The position numbers were made by a program, and so were the translations under genes. Under the pieces are notes generated by a model. The model was not told the origin of the DNA and did not search any database. It saw nothing but the letters and a program-made list of their open reading frames with translations. From the NCBI GenBank assembly GCA_031841125.1, contig CM063113.1, forward strand, positions 33,129,312-33,193,311: a DNA stretch of 64,000 bases. Reading direction: 5' to 3'. Positions 21,684-33,903 of the stretch are shown piece after piece. The first letter of the stretch is position 1. Each line of letters starts with the position of its first letter. The DNA is from Acanthococcus lagerstroemiae. Its lineage: Eukaryota > Arthropoda > Insecta > Hemiptera > Eriococcidae.

Positions 21684-22079
21684 CTACCTTATCCCAACAT
21701 CGTCAAACAATGACAGTGGGTATGGGGAAAGTTCAAAAGTAAAATAATTTTTCAGCGACTTTTCACTTCGCGGTAGAACGCATATTCTTTGGAAGAGGGC
21801 CAAAGGTTCAATAGGTTTCATCCGCTTTTTTGGTCCCACAGCAATGGAACTGGTAACTATGGTTAGGGGGGTTGCCGTATTCATTTTCTTCAACTTCACT
21901 TCAGTGAACAGCTGACCGGTAACTTCCGCCATTGTTTTGTTTCCTATTTCATAGGACAACTTCTCTGTCAACAGCAAGAGGATGACTAAGAAATCGAAAA
22001 ATACGCGCAGACCTCGCATTACTATGGGGGTTACATACTGCAGTCGGTGATTTAACCGGCGCATTGTCACATTAACCAT
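21684..22079 (-). pseudogene. TE-associated ORF fragment, function unknown
   Basis: A 131-codon minus-strand frame lying between the two inverted repeat arms. Its end reads YFTFELSPYPLSLFDDVGIR, then a stop and TKKS. A motif of this kind (ELxPYPLSLFD..GMRK..KS) recalls uncharacterised ORFs found with transposons in invertebrates. I know no function for it. The N-terminal half (MVNVTMRRLNHRL) is less distinctive. The call rests on the tail only and on the position inside the inverted repeats. Confidence 0.35.
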
Positions 22080-22817
22080 GGCAGCTGTACGGTGCTACTT
22101 TCGCAACAAAAGAAAGAAGTCACGAGACGAGGGAGATTTCTAAAAACACTTTACAGAACACGGTTCTGTATGTCAGCGAAGGGTAGGGTGGCGCAAAATG
22201 TCTATACACATTTATATGCAGAAACAGTAGTATCTTCAGCGTTCTGTAGGCGCGTTCCTATGCGATCCACAGAAAAAAGTCCAGAGACTATTTTTGTGGA
22301 AAATTCTATGTAAAATATTTTCGCTCGAATGTTCGTTTCCCTAAAATGCGTCATTCCCGAGAAAAACGCGAAAAATCTATTTTGGGGGGGCTTAGGCCTC
22401 TACAAAAAAGGTTGCACAGAGAGTGGGGCGTCCGTTTTTTTTTTGGGGGGGGGGGTGATAAAGACACCCGTACTAATACATCCCAACACTAAAACTCAAG
22501 ATAGGAATTATTTCAGTTTAATCTTACATTTTCAGCCTAATGTTCCTGGGCTACAACAACAACGATGCAATGCTATTTTTCATCATACACACCTAAAAAG
22601 TGGTTCTTTATGTAACACATTATTGGTCGTGAAGAGCGACTTCTTAATCTGTATCCGGAATGCGGGAGAAAAAGTAACAAGCGGGAGAAAAATTAACCTA
22701 ACCGGGAGCAAAAATAACCAAAACGGGAGAGAAAGTACTGACGCAACGTGAATGATCCTGTGATTTGTTCAGTACACTGTATAGGTGTGTCTGATAAAAA
22801 TCGTCGTATGCACCACA
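22080..22817. other. Spacer between inverted repeat arms, no gene
   Basis: Contains G-rich runs near 22384 and a T10/G11 junction near 22437-22456. No recognised coding sequence. 22660-22735 has a short run of CGGGAGAAAAA words (about four). Confidence 0.35.
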
Positions 22818-22900
22818 GGAGAGAAGTAATCGTTCACACTCGTGCGTTTGCTTCACTCGCTTTCGCTCGTTTCGCCGTGGTAGAACGATCACTTCTCCCC
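22818..22900. repeat. Palindromic element B with CACTCGCT..GCTCGTT core
   Basis: Arms GGAGAGAAGTAATCGTTC (22818-22835) and the near-complement at 22883-22900 flank a core containing CACTCGCTTTCGCTCGTT. The core matches that of the element at 33451-33606 (read on the other strand CACTCGCTACGCTCGTT), though the arms differ. Confidence 0.6.
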
Positions 22901-23371
22901 CTTAATGCATAATATACTATTTCGGCGGGGGAAAAAAATCACTCGGATTTCGATTAAAATGAGTTCATTCGAAAGGAAACTTTATGTGCTATAAGGCATG
23001 TTCTTTTCAATTTTCCGTTAACTCTATTCATTCTCGAGATATTTTGAAAAAACATTAAAGATACCATAAACTGCTGTGCGGAACTCCTCCTTTTCGCCTC
23101 TTTTTCTTATTAGGTTTTCTTCAATCGATGCTAGCGAACCTACAATGTACCCGGTCCGAATAGACAAGGGGACAAACCAGTAGACTGCTGCGTATGTGCA
23201 GTGTAGTGGTGTGTAGAGTTTTATCGAGTATATTAGTTGGGATGCTAGTGGTGACTATTCTCGCGGTGTACTGCAACTTTGTATTGTTCTCTGATTATTC
23301 TATCGTGAATACTCTCGTGTGATGCGTTACTAAGTTATACGTAGAATTCACTAAATAACATCCATCCGTCA
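22901..23371. other. Spacer, no feature
   Basis: Ordinary AT-rich sequence up to the right inverted repeat arm. Nothing recognised. Confidence 0.35.
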
Positions 23372-23705
23372 TGAAATTTCGCATGAAATCTTACACTACT
23401 TTGAAAATCTCTGTAGGCTGACGACCTGATCAAAACTATGTTTTAGAGTACTTATCTTATAGAAAATTTCACGAGGAACATTTTTTTCTAGGACTTCAAC
23501 TTTTCGAGACATGGCCGGAACATTGCTTTTGGGGGGCTAAAACGTGCCACAGGAAAATTAGCGCAACACTTGGGGGCGGGACTTCTAATGGCATACCTAT
23601 TTCTGGGATCTTAACTGATACTTTTAAGCAAGTCCCGCTTTATACCTAAAAATGTTTCAATTGACCTGTTTTTTGTCTAATTTGCTTAGACTAAATAGGT
23701 CTTCG
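23372..23705 (-). repeat. Large inverted repeat, right arm
   Basis: Reverse complement of 21165-21490; see that entry. The arms are about 1.9 kb apart. Confidence 0.75.
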
Positions 23706-26368
23706 CTTTCTAAATTTTACCGGCTGGCAACTCGGATTTTTTAAGAGCCAACTTTTCACTCCTTTGCCGTCGCTGCGACCTTCAGCGACCTTCACTTCAG
23801 GACTGCGTGTATGTTCGTGCATCTCGCATCTTCAGACTAATGTCTGGATAAAACTGCTTTACGGCTTTCGCTTTCCGCTCTCAACAACCCCCATTATGGC
23901 CTTCATGAATTTTCGATTGGGAAATGTTAGGTGGTAAGCGCAGATGAGGTAAAATGTGACATCGGTGGGTTGGGGTAAGTGCTAATTTGTATAGCAGTTA
24001 TTTTGGAATACATCCATAGGAAGCTCAAAGCACTAGTTCGTTTGTACAGAGGGTGAAAGGGGGAATTTTAATGAAAATATTTGACTCGTAGAGGGGAGAG
24101 CCGTGGATTTTGAATGACTATGCCACTCTTCGTACTTCAGCCACGTTCAATCTCCGTCATTGGACGCTGGTAAAACGTTTAGTATTACAGCGACAGAGGC
24201 AGCGTTAGCATTAATATGATAAACGTCTGAAAATAATGAAAGTGGAGCAGAAATAAACTACCAGCAGTCCTCGGGTAACATTTAATTTCACACGTTTTTG
24301 ATTTCACCGTCGTCTGTCTTTCTCCTCTCCCTCAGGCCTGGAAAGTGTCTTCCTTTACACGCCTCGAAAATGACGTTAATTTATACTCGAAGAGGTTTCG
24401 GAATCAAGGTAGCAAAGAGACGCGATTCAAAAAACAAACTCGACATTTTCCAATTTCGCAAAGTGTTAAAACGAATACGGCGATAATTAGGTTAATTTAG
24501 CGAGAATTTCTGTTTTTTTTTGTTTTTTTTTCCACGCGCTTGAAAAAAAAATTGTTACTAGTGTCGGAAAGAACCTCCTCGAGCTGAAATTCCCGCCGAA
24601 TGGAATATGAACGTGCTCTTTGAATTAAACTTTTTCGTTCTTCAACTTTCGTAATTACGAACGCCGTTTGTCGTCTCGTTTGTACGGTGTAACTACACGA
24701 TTTATCCACCTCTGCACACGCGCAAAAAAAAAAAAAAGCAAACTGGAGTAGAGATTTGTCAGCGTTGACAAAACGACAAGACTCCGAAAATACGGAGACA
24801 ATTATTAATAATACTTGCCAGATATATCATATAGTCTCGACGAAATAATTCGCGCGTAATGCCGCCATTTTCTGCGTATAAAAGATGAATATCCGACTGC
24901 GAGATGGATTTTCTTTTTCGTTCGAGATAAAAACGCTCGGGAAACTGGGTGTTTCCCCCTTTAATCTTGTATACTGTATACCCGGCAGCCAGAGAAAATT
25001 AAATTCAAATCGACTTCCAAGCCGATACATTCTCGTATTACTTTCCCTCCCTTTTCTGTGCCCCGAGTCTGGTACGATTGTTTAGTCTATTAGTTTTATT
25101 TCCCCTGAACGGCCTATCCGGAGCTAGCCAATTACAATATTTTCTTCCGAACGTGCTTAATAATCGACTTGGAGAATTTTGGAATAACGTACAATTTCTT
25201 AAATTGGTTTTTGTTTATGGAAATACTCGAGCGGCCCTTCCGATTTCCGCGAGGTCGAGTTTGCTGAAAACTTTCATTTTTTTTTTTAACTTTCTCACTT
25301 TCTGCTGAGCTGGGCCAATTGTCATATTTTTTCATATTGTTTAAGAAACGACGCCCAGCTCCTTCGGCTGCGAAAAAAGAGATTTATTGGATCGCGCAGG
25401 CACGTAGACTCGTATGCATACGCTGGCTGGCGAAAATGAGAAGACAGGGCCGACGAGCCTGCTCGAGAGGTGGGGAGGGGGGGGATGGCACACATGTAGT
25501 ATACTTTTATATTTCGTATAATACACCAGTCCGAGCGAATTTACGACCCGTAAGCCGATCGCTCTCGGCAGTAATTTACGGCCAGCGTCGACGCAATCAA
25601 CGAAATTAATGAAATCGGCAAAAGTCGCGAAGGCCCACTGGTGTGTGGTTGTTTTGGGTAAATGAAAAAGAGCGTGACAAGGCGGGTAGATTAACGGGCA
25701 TATGTGCTCCGCGATATGATGTAGCGTATTTGGTTCGAAATTTATGGAAACGTGAAACGCGTTTGCCCATTCAGTTGTGTGTAGAAGTGGGGGCTATAGG
25801 AATGACAACTGCCTGCATGGAACACTTCAAGTGAAGAGGATGAGGAAACGGTAAAATATCTGTACGGCTCCGAAGCGATATGCGGAAGACGATAACATTT
25901 GAGTTCGAGGAGACGACACGTCTAGAAGCACCCCCCTCTTGTTACTTGTCTATATGTCTATCGTTTCTCTCATTTCTGTTAATCTCAGGCCCATAACAAG
26001 AGAGCCCATAGAGGGACAAATGGAGGTATTGGCGAAGATGTTACCTCTTCTCCACCCCCGAACAAAACAAAAGTTTAATTCTACTACTTTCTCCGCCTCA
26101 ATCAACCCCTATCCACTTCCCCCTAAAAATCAGGAACTTTTTGCCTCCTCTTCTTCTCCATTTACTCCTGCTACCTACACATACACAGGGTGCTGACGGG
26201 CCTGGTTATTTAGAAACTGGATTCCTCCCACATTTGAGTATAATAGTGAGCAGAGCCGTGAGCTAGAATTTGTTTTTATCTGGCATGCGCAATATCATGA
26301 ACAACAGATGTTATATCACGAAACAATATCTTTCAGTTTATGGTATTAAATATATTATGTATATGTTA
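23706..26368. other. Unassigned; CpG-rich at 24300-25700
   Basis: 24300-25700 has raised CG content and several short basic frames, none recognised. Poly-T and poly-A runs occur at 24513-24532 and 24725-24737. 25850-26368 is AT-rich with no feature. Confidence 0.3.
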
Positions 26369-26498
26369 AGCCGAATTCGTCAAATTGCCGACTTTGTAAA
26401 CTCGGCAACAAAAATTTGCCGAATTTATCAAATCGGCAACTGCCTGCTGAATTTATAAAACCGGCAGAATTTTTTGCCTATTTTATAAAATCGGCAAT
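26369..26498 (+). repeat. Tandem hairpin units, TTGCCGA...TCGGCAA
   Basis: About five units in tandem, each itself an imperfect palindrome: TTGCCGACTTTGTAAACTCGGCAAC, with later units near 26417, 26444 and 26474 (period 27-30 bp). TTTGCCGAC also occurs in the MITEs at 60529 and 63417. Confidence 0.6.
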
Positions 26499-27341
26499 AT
26501 TTCCCCTGCATCTGGAAGGTAAATGCCGAGAACATTTTCAAATAAATTTATATGAACACATCAGAACCAAAGTAACATCAAATAATAATCACGACAATAT
26601 AATAAAATACGAGTAAATTGAGTATAGCAAATAATTACGACAGAATCTGAATAACATCAAATTAATAATCGCGACAATTAGGAATCTAATTGTCACACTT
26701 GCGCTCTGGATGGCAGGCAGAATTGCAGCCCAATCTCTGCTAGTCCAGGGGAATTAGAATTTTCAATGAAATTAATTGCAGCACAGCTGAAACTTGGTAC
26801 GATTGTTTAGTACCCTCTTCGAAAAAGCCCCATAATTTCCCCTCCTCCCCCGGTGTGAGCATCATCCCACAGAGTCCAAAAAGTGCCCCTGGAAACAGTC
26901 TTTGGCTTGTATTTAGCTTAAAATTGAGTTATAGGTAAAAATATTTCTTACCAAAATTAAAGAGCAGAGATGGGCACCGGTAACAGGATGGCGGAGGGAA
27001 CCCGTGTAAGCCAGTACTACCGAGTTTCATAAAAAATTCTGCTGAAAACTGCTCAATACTACTCCAAAATGACTCAAAACTAATCAGTTTGAATATTTTA
27101 GAATTGTTTTTCAACTGACTTCTCAGGCAGCATAGTAGTAATTTTGTACCTCACTAAAATTTTTTCTAGCATCACAACAGAAAAAAAAAAGAAGAAAAAA
27201 AAAAGAACTTCATATGTACGGTATGGAGAGGGTGGGGGGGCAGTGAATGATAAATAATGGTGAAATTCTGTATTATTGTAGAGCACCGAATGTAATTTGT
27301 ATTTGAATCCTCTCTCCTTGTAAAAAGTTGTTAGCTCAGAA
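26499..27341. other. No feature apart from A-rich tracts
   Basis: AT-rich; poly-A/G tract at 27180-27205. No gene seen. Confidence 0.35.
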
Positions 27342-27610
27342 AAATGACGTAGCCAGGAGGGCGAAGGCGGCGAATGCCCCCAAGGCACCTGGAATTGAAG
27401 ATAAAATATTCAAAAATGAGTAATTTTTCGCCTTTAAAACATGTTTTTTCGAAAAAATTTTGCTCGAGCAGTGATTTTACCTTCACTCTCATAAAATAGT
27501 CCTCTAATATCGGCACTTTCTAAAAAAAGTACCTCAATTTTCAACTTTTTCTCCCTTGAAAATTTCATTTTGCCCCCTTCCCTTTTGGGAAAATCCTGGC
27601 TACGCCACTG
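27342..27610. mobile_element. hAT-like MITE, GTGGCGTAGCCAGGA ends
   Basis: The left end TGACGTAGCCAGGAGGG and the right end (inverted) CAGTGGCGTAGCCAGGATTT are inverted repeats of about 15 bp. The 8 bp outside, GCTCAGAA on the left and GTTTAGAA on the right, differ by two transitions, as an old hAT duplication might. 269 bp, no ORF. Such CAG-starting ends are common in insect hAT MITEs. Confidence 0.7.
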
Positions 27611-28522
27611 GTTTAGAACTGAGCTGAAAATATTTTTCGTTTGAAACATTTTTCGTTGTGATTATTTTTTCCAAATTTATCATACATTCAGTTTTGTGGT
27701 GATATATAGCCCTCCCCTGCGGTGGAATTTGGCTTCAATTCTTGAACCTCAAGTGAAATAATTGATGGTGTGCTGAACTAATCAACTCATAGATAGTGAT
27801 TGTAAATGCATTAGGAATATGATTTGAGGGCATAAGCAAGACGGCAACCAAATTAAGGGAAAGTTGATCTCAAATCATAATAATCGTAATCGTGAGACTT
27901 CCGCGATAATTATTTTGACCAAAATCACGTCCATTACTGAACAATCAGGACTTGTTTAGATGGTGAATAATTTAATTCTTTGGTGAACTAGTAAGGTATT
28001 TTAACCGCGAACTAGCAAATCTAATCTAAATTATTATTTTTTCTTCAAATAAAGTGAATTTGAATCATGAACGCGAACGAGTTTGTAAGCAGAAAAGACA
28101 AGTGAGGCAAGAGAACCGGAGACTAACTTAAAGATATTTAATTAAAAAGGACGATAACAACTTAAACCAACTTAATCCTAATCTAATCCCCTACTCTCCT
28201 ACTGCAGCATTTGACCAACACAGCACCTGTAAGAGAAAAACACAGTTGAGCACCCTCTTCCAACTGGGACTCCTAAGACTGTTTTTGGCACCAGACTGCA
28301 CCCTCCTTCTCTCGCCAGTCTGGCCCCTTTTCTTTCTGATCCTCCACTCTAATCGTGACCGCACTTGTGCCAAGCACACAATCCACTTCTACCAGTGCCA
28401 GGGGAGCCACCACCCTCTCGCACCCTCCGAACAGAGTTGATAAGGCTTCTAGCTCAAGTCTACGATCCGGGAGCAGGCTCCTGCCTTATTGAAACCACAA
28501 CCCTTCTGCCGGCTAGACTCTA
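27611..28522. other. No gene seen
   Basis: AT-rich to about 28130, then C-rich. Short open frames follow the C-rich composition and resemble no protein I know. Confidence 0.35.
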
Positions 28523-28775
28523 TGCCTCACGGAACTCTACGTGCCAATCCGTTGCCCACTGCCTCGTCCGGAAATCTGTGTACACGGTCCTTCCCTAGGA
28601 GCCTCAACGCGCCACAGCCACATGATACACTGCCTCATCCGGCGCTCTGTGTACATGTCTATCCCACGCGCCACAACGCGCTGCATCGCAAGTACTGCCT
28701 CACGCGACCCGCTGTTCCTGTTTCAGGCGACAAGACGTGAACTGCCTCCTCCGGCGATCTGTGCACGGCACCAAG
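28523..28775 (+). repeat. Degenerate tandem repeat, ACTGCCTC..CCGG type
   Basis: Units CACTGCCTCGTCCGG (28557), CACTGCCTCATCCGG (28629), TACTGCCTCACGCG (28694) and AACTGCCTCCTCCGG (28740), most followed by ATCTGTGTACACGG-like sequence. Spacing 45-72 bp. The overlapping frames translate this repeat and are not genes. Confidence 0.55.
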
Positions 28776-28925
28776 ACACCTAAGGCCTCTTCGATTACTC
28801 AGTATCATTCCCAATGGAAAATGTATCCTCATTTCCGAGCAAGCATCTTCCCTCATTAGCTCTCATAGCTAGCCTACTCGTATTCTTTATATAAGACTAA
28901 ATTACAATATCTATTCTAAAACTAG

Positions 28926-29127
28926 GGATAGCACGTTGGTCTCAGAATCCGGAGGTCCCGGGTTCGAACCCACGTAGCGACTTGCCAAAATTTTCGACCT
29001 AGGCCGGTGTTTCGGCCAGAAGGGAAGAGGGCTAAGATAGCGCTAACAGCCACCCCCACGTCTCTGAAGTAATGCTCGAAAGGGCGGATTCCAGGACTCG
29101 GATGGAGAACAAATTAGAAAAAGAAGG
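28926..29127 (+). mobile_element. tRNA-derived SINE, copy 2
   Basis: GGATAGCACG (end of the box A region), GGTTCGAACCC (box B), ACGTAGCGACTTGCC, CGACCTAGGCCGG, GAAGAGGGCTAAG, ACGTCTCTGAAGTAATGC and GGGCGGATTCCAGG, in the same order as in the other copies. The first bases of the head are missing. Confidence 0.8.
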
Positions 29128-29779
29128 TTAAGCTCGGTACGGCGTGCCCCGTGAGCAACCCACATATACTCAGTGAATTACTCACCAGTCAAAATTATTA
29201 AGGAACCACTTCGCACTTTCGCACTACTTTGAACTTCACAAATTCGTATATTTCGCGCAACACCGCTCTGAACTACCTGTAGCTAATGCTCGTTGTGTTT
29301 CGCGACTGGAGCTCTGTTCATCAGCTACCCTTAACACAAAGGCAGTTTCAATCTTCCCTACCTACCTAATAATGTCACCATGTCGACTACCTGGATCGCT
29401 ATACAACCGGATGCACGACACAATAGCCGTTGGCCGCCTGTAGCGATGACATTACAAACTCCAGGGTTTCTCAAACCTATTCTAGCCGGGCTTCTCTGTA
29501 ACTAACTATCCAAAATCGCATTATCCGACTTTTACTTACAAAACTATTCTCCTGGACCACAAGTTGCTCAGAAGTGAACGTGAGTTGAACTTTCTTATAA
29601 GAAAGACAGGAAGAAGTTCATTTTCATGTTCTATTTCGGGCCTCACTTTTGTTTTGAACTGAACTGAACTTGCGTGAACGTGATTGAACCTTTTTTTTCA
29701 GCGGTGCATTTGTTGAACACCTTTGTATACTTTGGTGCCGTCATACACATAAACACATACTGGCGTTTCACTGTGTTCA
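29128..29779. other. No gene; one imperfect palindrome
   Basis: 29372-29457 begins TAATGTCA and ends TGACATTA, with GGATCGCTA and GTAGCGAT inside, an 86-bp imperfect inverted repeat. It may be the edge of an LTR or a small MITE. Otherwise nothing recognised. Confidence 0.3.
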
Positions 29780-29965
29780 TAGAATTGCATAAACAGTTCG
29801 CGGTAAATACGGACTCGGTGTTTCACTCCCTTCGTTGGATGCTGAAGTGGGATGTGAATAGAGTTGCATAATCAGTTTGCCGTAAATCCAACTTCGTGTT
29901 TCATCTGGTGCTGTCGTCTGATGTGTATGTAATTGCATAATTAGTTTGCCGTAAATGCGAACTTT
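29780..29965 (+). repeat. Tandem units of AATTGCATAA..GCCGTAAAT
   Basis: Three units begin near 29786, 29864 and 29931 (AATTGCATAAACAGTTCGC, AGTTGCATAATCAGTTTGCC, AATTGCATAATTAGTTTGCC), each followed by GTAAAT. Single related units lie at about 7273, 45062 and 45126. Spacing 67-78 bp. Confidence 0.6.
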
Positions 29966-32900
29966 TCGTTATTATATGACGTAGCAGTTTTGGAGAATAA
30001 TTGCAATAAATACTACTGATCCGAGATCCGACCTACACGAGTGATCAACTGAAGATCACTTATTGAGTAGAAAATTACGATACTAGAAATAGGAAAAAAA
30101 AAAAAAAAAAAAAAAACTGAGTGACGACGCTCATTAATGAACTTTAGACCAGTAGGCTTACTCGTTGAGAAAAAAATTTAGAAGTGGATCTGCAAAAGTC
30201 AGGGAGCAGTCAGGGATATTCATAATTGAAGGAAAGTGGACACCCTGAATATCCCGCGGATGTTAGAAATTTCAACTCCAAAGTATGAATTTCATTTTGT
30301 TTTCGTTTTTCAATTTAGTTCTGCAGTAGAAGCGAAAGACACAAAATGAATACTTGGTTGTTCGAAATAGATCTTAGAACACGGTTCACCTTCTTTCTTT
30401 CCACAGTATTCATTTTCACTCTTTCCAGCTTTTAGCTATGGTGTGAAGTATGGTCAGGAGCAAAGGTTGGTAATAGTCGTGTGGAACCATTGGGCCAGTA
30501 TGAATCAACAGAAGATTAGTTTTCGTCGAAAGATTAAGATCCCAGAGTTAAAACTCGCGGGTGATTTTAAAGTTTTCCACTAGACTTGAGAAGTATTTTC
30601 CGATCGGAAGTTGATACTAACCTGTCGAAGAACACTCATTCTTAGTTTCCGTTAAATCTCTGGCGTATGAATGTCGCTGTACTCCTTTCTCGTCTCTACT
30701 GTAAAATCGTGTTTTCGGACCTTTTTGTAATGTTACTGTATTATTAGTGTCCAATTATTATGAAAATGGGTAATCAGCGCCATTCAATTTCTTTGTGCGA
30801 TGAAAGATCGGAATGATTTTATCCCACCTTCTGATCTGGCAGGTCGGATAAAATAGAAGAAACAATCAGCCAAAAATACGAGGGTATTTCACGAAATACG
30901 CTACAGAGTTCCTATCTACGTTCACCAGTAGTAGCGCTTCCCAGTCACGATATCATTTCAGAACGGAAGAGAAAATCGACTATCACCCCGAAGACACGTG
31001 AAACGAAATCGACGAGAAAATTTTTTAATAAGAATGTGCGTCATTTACACGTTTAAGAAAAAAAGAAATTTTCAGCATGCTCAATTTTTCGAGAAAATAT
31101 CGGATTTGCCGCGCAAACTGGAACTAAAAAACAAAACAAAATTATATAAAAAAAAGCGTAAGAAGAAACTCGAAACAAAGAGAGCAGTAAAAATAAAAAC
31201 CGTACAGCTTTCGACATTTTCGAAGAAGGAGAAAAAAAAACATACAACAAAATATTCCCCAATGGAACGTGGATATAAGTCGCTGGTATTATTGTTCTAG
31301 CTTCTGGAAAAATACGTATCGGGGGATAGTAAAAAATACGATATAGAAAATTTCATTGCAATTTTTTTCTCTTTTCGGCCTTCTTGTACCTACTTTTTCT
31401 AATCCTTTTCTCGTCGCTGACAAATGAGGTCGGTAGGTCGCAGTCCGCCTTCTTCTCGACGAGCTCTCCTACACACCGCTTAACACTTGCCGAATCAAAC
31501 GGCGATTTACAATTTACATTCGGACCTTGCAAAGCCTATCCGCTCCGCTAATCCGTTCGGGTATAATTGTTCGATTTTTTTGGGGTCTATCTATACCCAC
31601 GCCCGGAGTACGGTAGAGGAAAAGGGTCGTATTAATTGGCTCTCTCTTTCCCTTTCGTCCGACTAAACAGAGTCGAACTTTACACCTCTACTGGACTCGG
31701 CCGCGTTCTCCGACAAATAAAAGCTTAAATTCCAATTTAGCCGTTCGATTCTTCAGTTACCTTTCTCTCGCCCTCGTGCTCCTGAAGCTAACGAGTGTAT
31801 ATCCTGAATAATTTATTACGTTGCTAATGCGAGAGAGACTACACCCGAATGCTGGCGGCATCGGCACTGCTCCGAAGTGTTGAAAAAATGGTAAATTAAT
31901 TTCTTCCCCTCCCTTTACAAAAAAAGGAAAGAAAAAAACGAAACGAGTTGATTTTTTCGAAAAACTTTTTTTTCCTAGCTCGTGAAAATAATGAGTTTAC
32001 TTTTAACTAGAATGCGAACGAGTTACAAGAAAGAAAAAAAAAAAGTTTAAGACATCTTACGGGAACATTTTTCATAACGAGTAACGGGAGCTCTTTGAAC
32101 TTCTACATTGCAGCAGAATACGGCATCGTTTGTCGAAGATAAAAATGAACTTTACACAATAGACAGCTGAAAGTTTGATTTTTGTACGCAACCACTGCGG
32201 CGACATCGTGGCATAGAGATCGACCCTTCGTTCTTCCTTTTTTATTTCTCCTTCCCTAGCTGGCTCGAATAATAAGCTCTACTGTTGTAATGGTATTCAA
32301 CTAGTTGCGGGTAACGGCGTCTGTACCTTTTTTCATCCTTCTAATATCCTTACGTGGCATTTCTTTCCCATGTCTTTCGTTATACTGCGAGCCCAGCCTT
32401 CGCCTCCGTTTCCCCAGTCACGGAAAAACAGATAGGCCGTGTGCTTACGTGGGAACTGAGGAATTACAAGGACAGTTTTGTAACTTCACGACACAGCCAG
32501 ATGGAGAAACAGGCGGTCAGCCAACCCACGAAACAGCTATGCAGTCAGACAAACGGGCAGAGAGACATAGTCAGACGGATTGCTGAAAGTTACATAACGA
32601 AGACTATAATCGTAATGGCGAACATTTAAACGATTAGTATTGATTCAGGGCTGTAGTCAGCTAGCCACAGACCGTGACCATTTATAGCGCTCTGTCGAGG
32701 TCGTAATCATTTCCTGTTAGTTGCTTTTCTAAAGATTTTTGGAAACCCTCTCTAATTCAAGAAAGTACTATCAATTCCTAAAGGCATACTTTGTAGTTTT
32801 GTATGCTTGTAATGTAGAGTACCATTTCGGGAACACTGATGATTGTATTGCACATTTAGCTTTTGAATGAAGTAGGAAATTGAGAGCAAAAAATGAACAA

Positions 32901-33450
32901 AAAAAAAAAGATTTCCCGCTGGGATTTGTTAATTTGTGAAAAATTATGACGTAGGATAAGTGCAAACCAATGATAATGTACGGGAATGTAGAACTATTCC
33001 AGTTAAATGTACTATGGATCTCAGAGGAGATGAATTTGATGAGAAAAGTGCAAAAATGTAGACATTTCTGTGTATCGTTTTTCCAAAAAGCCAGTTCTGA
33101 TAATTGAAAAAATTTCAGAATTGGACAGCGTTTGACAGCGCATAAGTTCACAATTCTCCTCTGTTTTCTGATTTGTCCTAATGGGCAGTTGGAGTTTGCC
33201 TAATGGCTATTCAATAAGATTTATTGAACATACAATGAATATAATACCGGGAAATTCACTTCAAAGTTTATTCATTTGATACAGTACAAGCGCAATTTTT
33301 TCAACTTCGGATTATTTCAATCCAAAAATTCTCTGCCTGTTATTTCAGGTTTCAATTATTTCAGTTTCTCTCTGCTTAGCGGTATGAGTAAAAATGAAGC
33401 ATTTACTCATAAGTAAAGAGGTTGAAGGAAAAGCAAATGCTTCGAGAAAA
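29966..33450. other. Unassigned long stretch
   Basis: Poly-A of about 23 at 30094-30116, not linked to a recognisable retrocopy. 30960-32300 is moderately CpG-rich. Plus-strand frames near 31000-31300 are Lys-rich low complexity. 32460-32580 has weak CAGACA/CAGGCGG words. No gene can be supported. Confidence 0.3.
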
Positions 33451-33606
33451 AAGTAGAAAAACTAGTATATTACACACCAAGAGTCAAAAGTGAGTGTCTA
33501 CATGGCGAGGGAAAGTTTGCGAACGAGCGTAGCGAGTGAGCAATTCCTGGGCCATGTAAACTCACTTCTGGCTTTTTTGGTGAGGAAGATATTTTTTATG
33601 CTACTT
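33451..33606. repeat. Palindromic element C with AACGAGCG..GCGAGTGA core
   Basis: Arms 33475-33506 and 33551-33582 are inverted repeats (CACCAA, AAGTGAGT, ACATGGC shared) and extend weakly to 33451 and 33606. The core GAACGAGCGTAGCGAGTGAG matches the core of the element at 22818-22900. A partial copy of its outer end (TGATCAAATAGTATAAAAAA) lies at about 34366. Confidence 0.65.
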
Positions 33607-33903
33607 GATCAAAAGCGGCAATGTTTTTCGCTGACATAGTCTGTATATTTTTTTTTAAATCTATTTATTTATTTAAATTATAGACAGGTGATTTTTGTGT
33701 GCGTAATTTATTCAAAAATTTAATTTGCCTAGTTAATTACTATGAAGGACAGTATCACAGCCTTGCCTTCAGTTTGTTCACATGCACAAACCGCAGACAC
33801 AGGTAGTGTCCAGCAAAAACGTAACGACGGTTAACAACAAACAGTATCAGCTGTACTACGTCGTGAATATTTAAATGCGTTCTTAAGTCGCCATTTTGTA
33901 ATG

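Noticed and set aside
30998..31300. Lys-rich ORF as a basic nuclear protein
   Set aside because: A-rich low-complexity sequence explains the Lys content; no other support.
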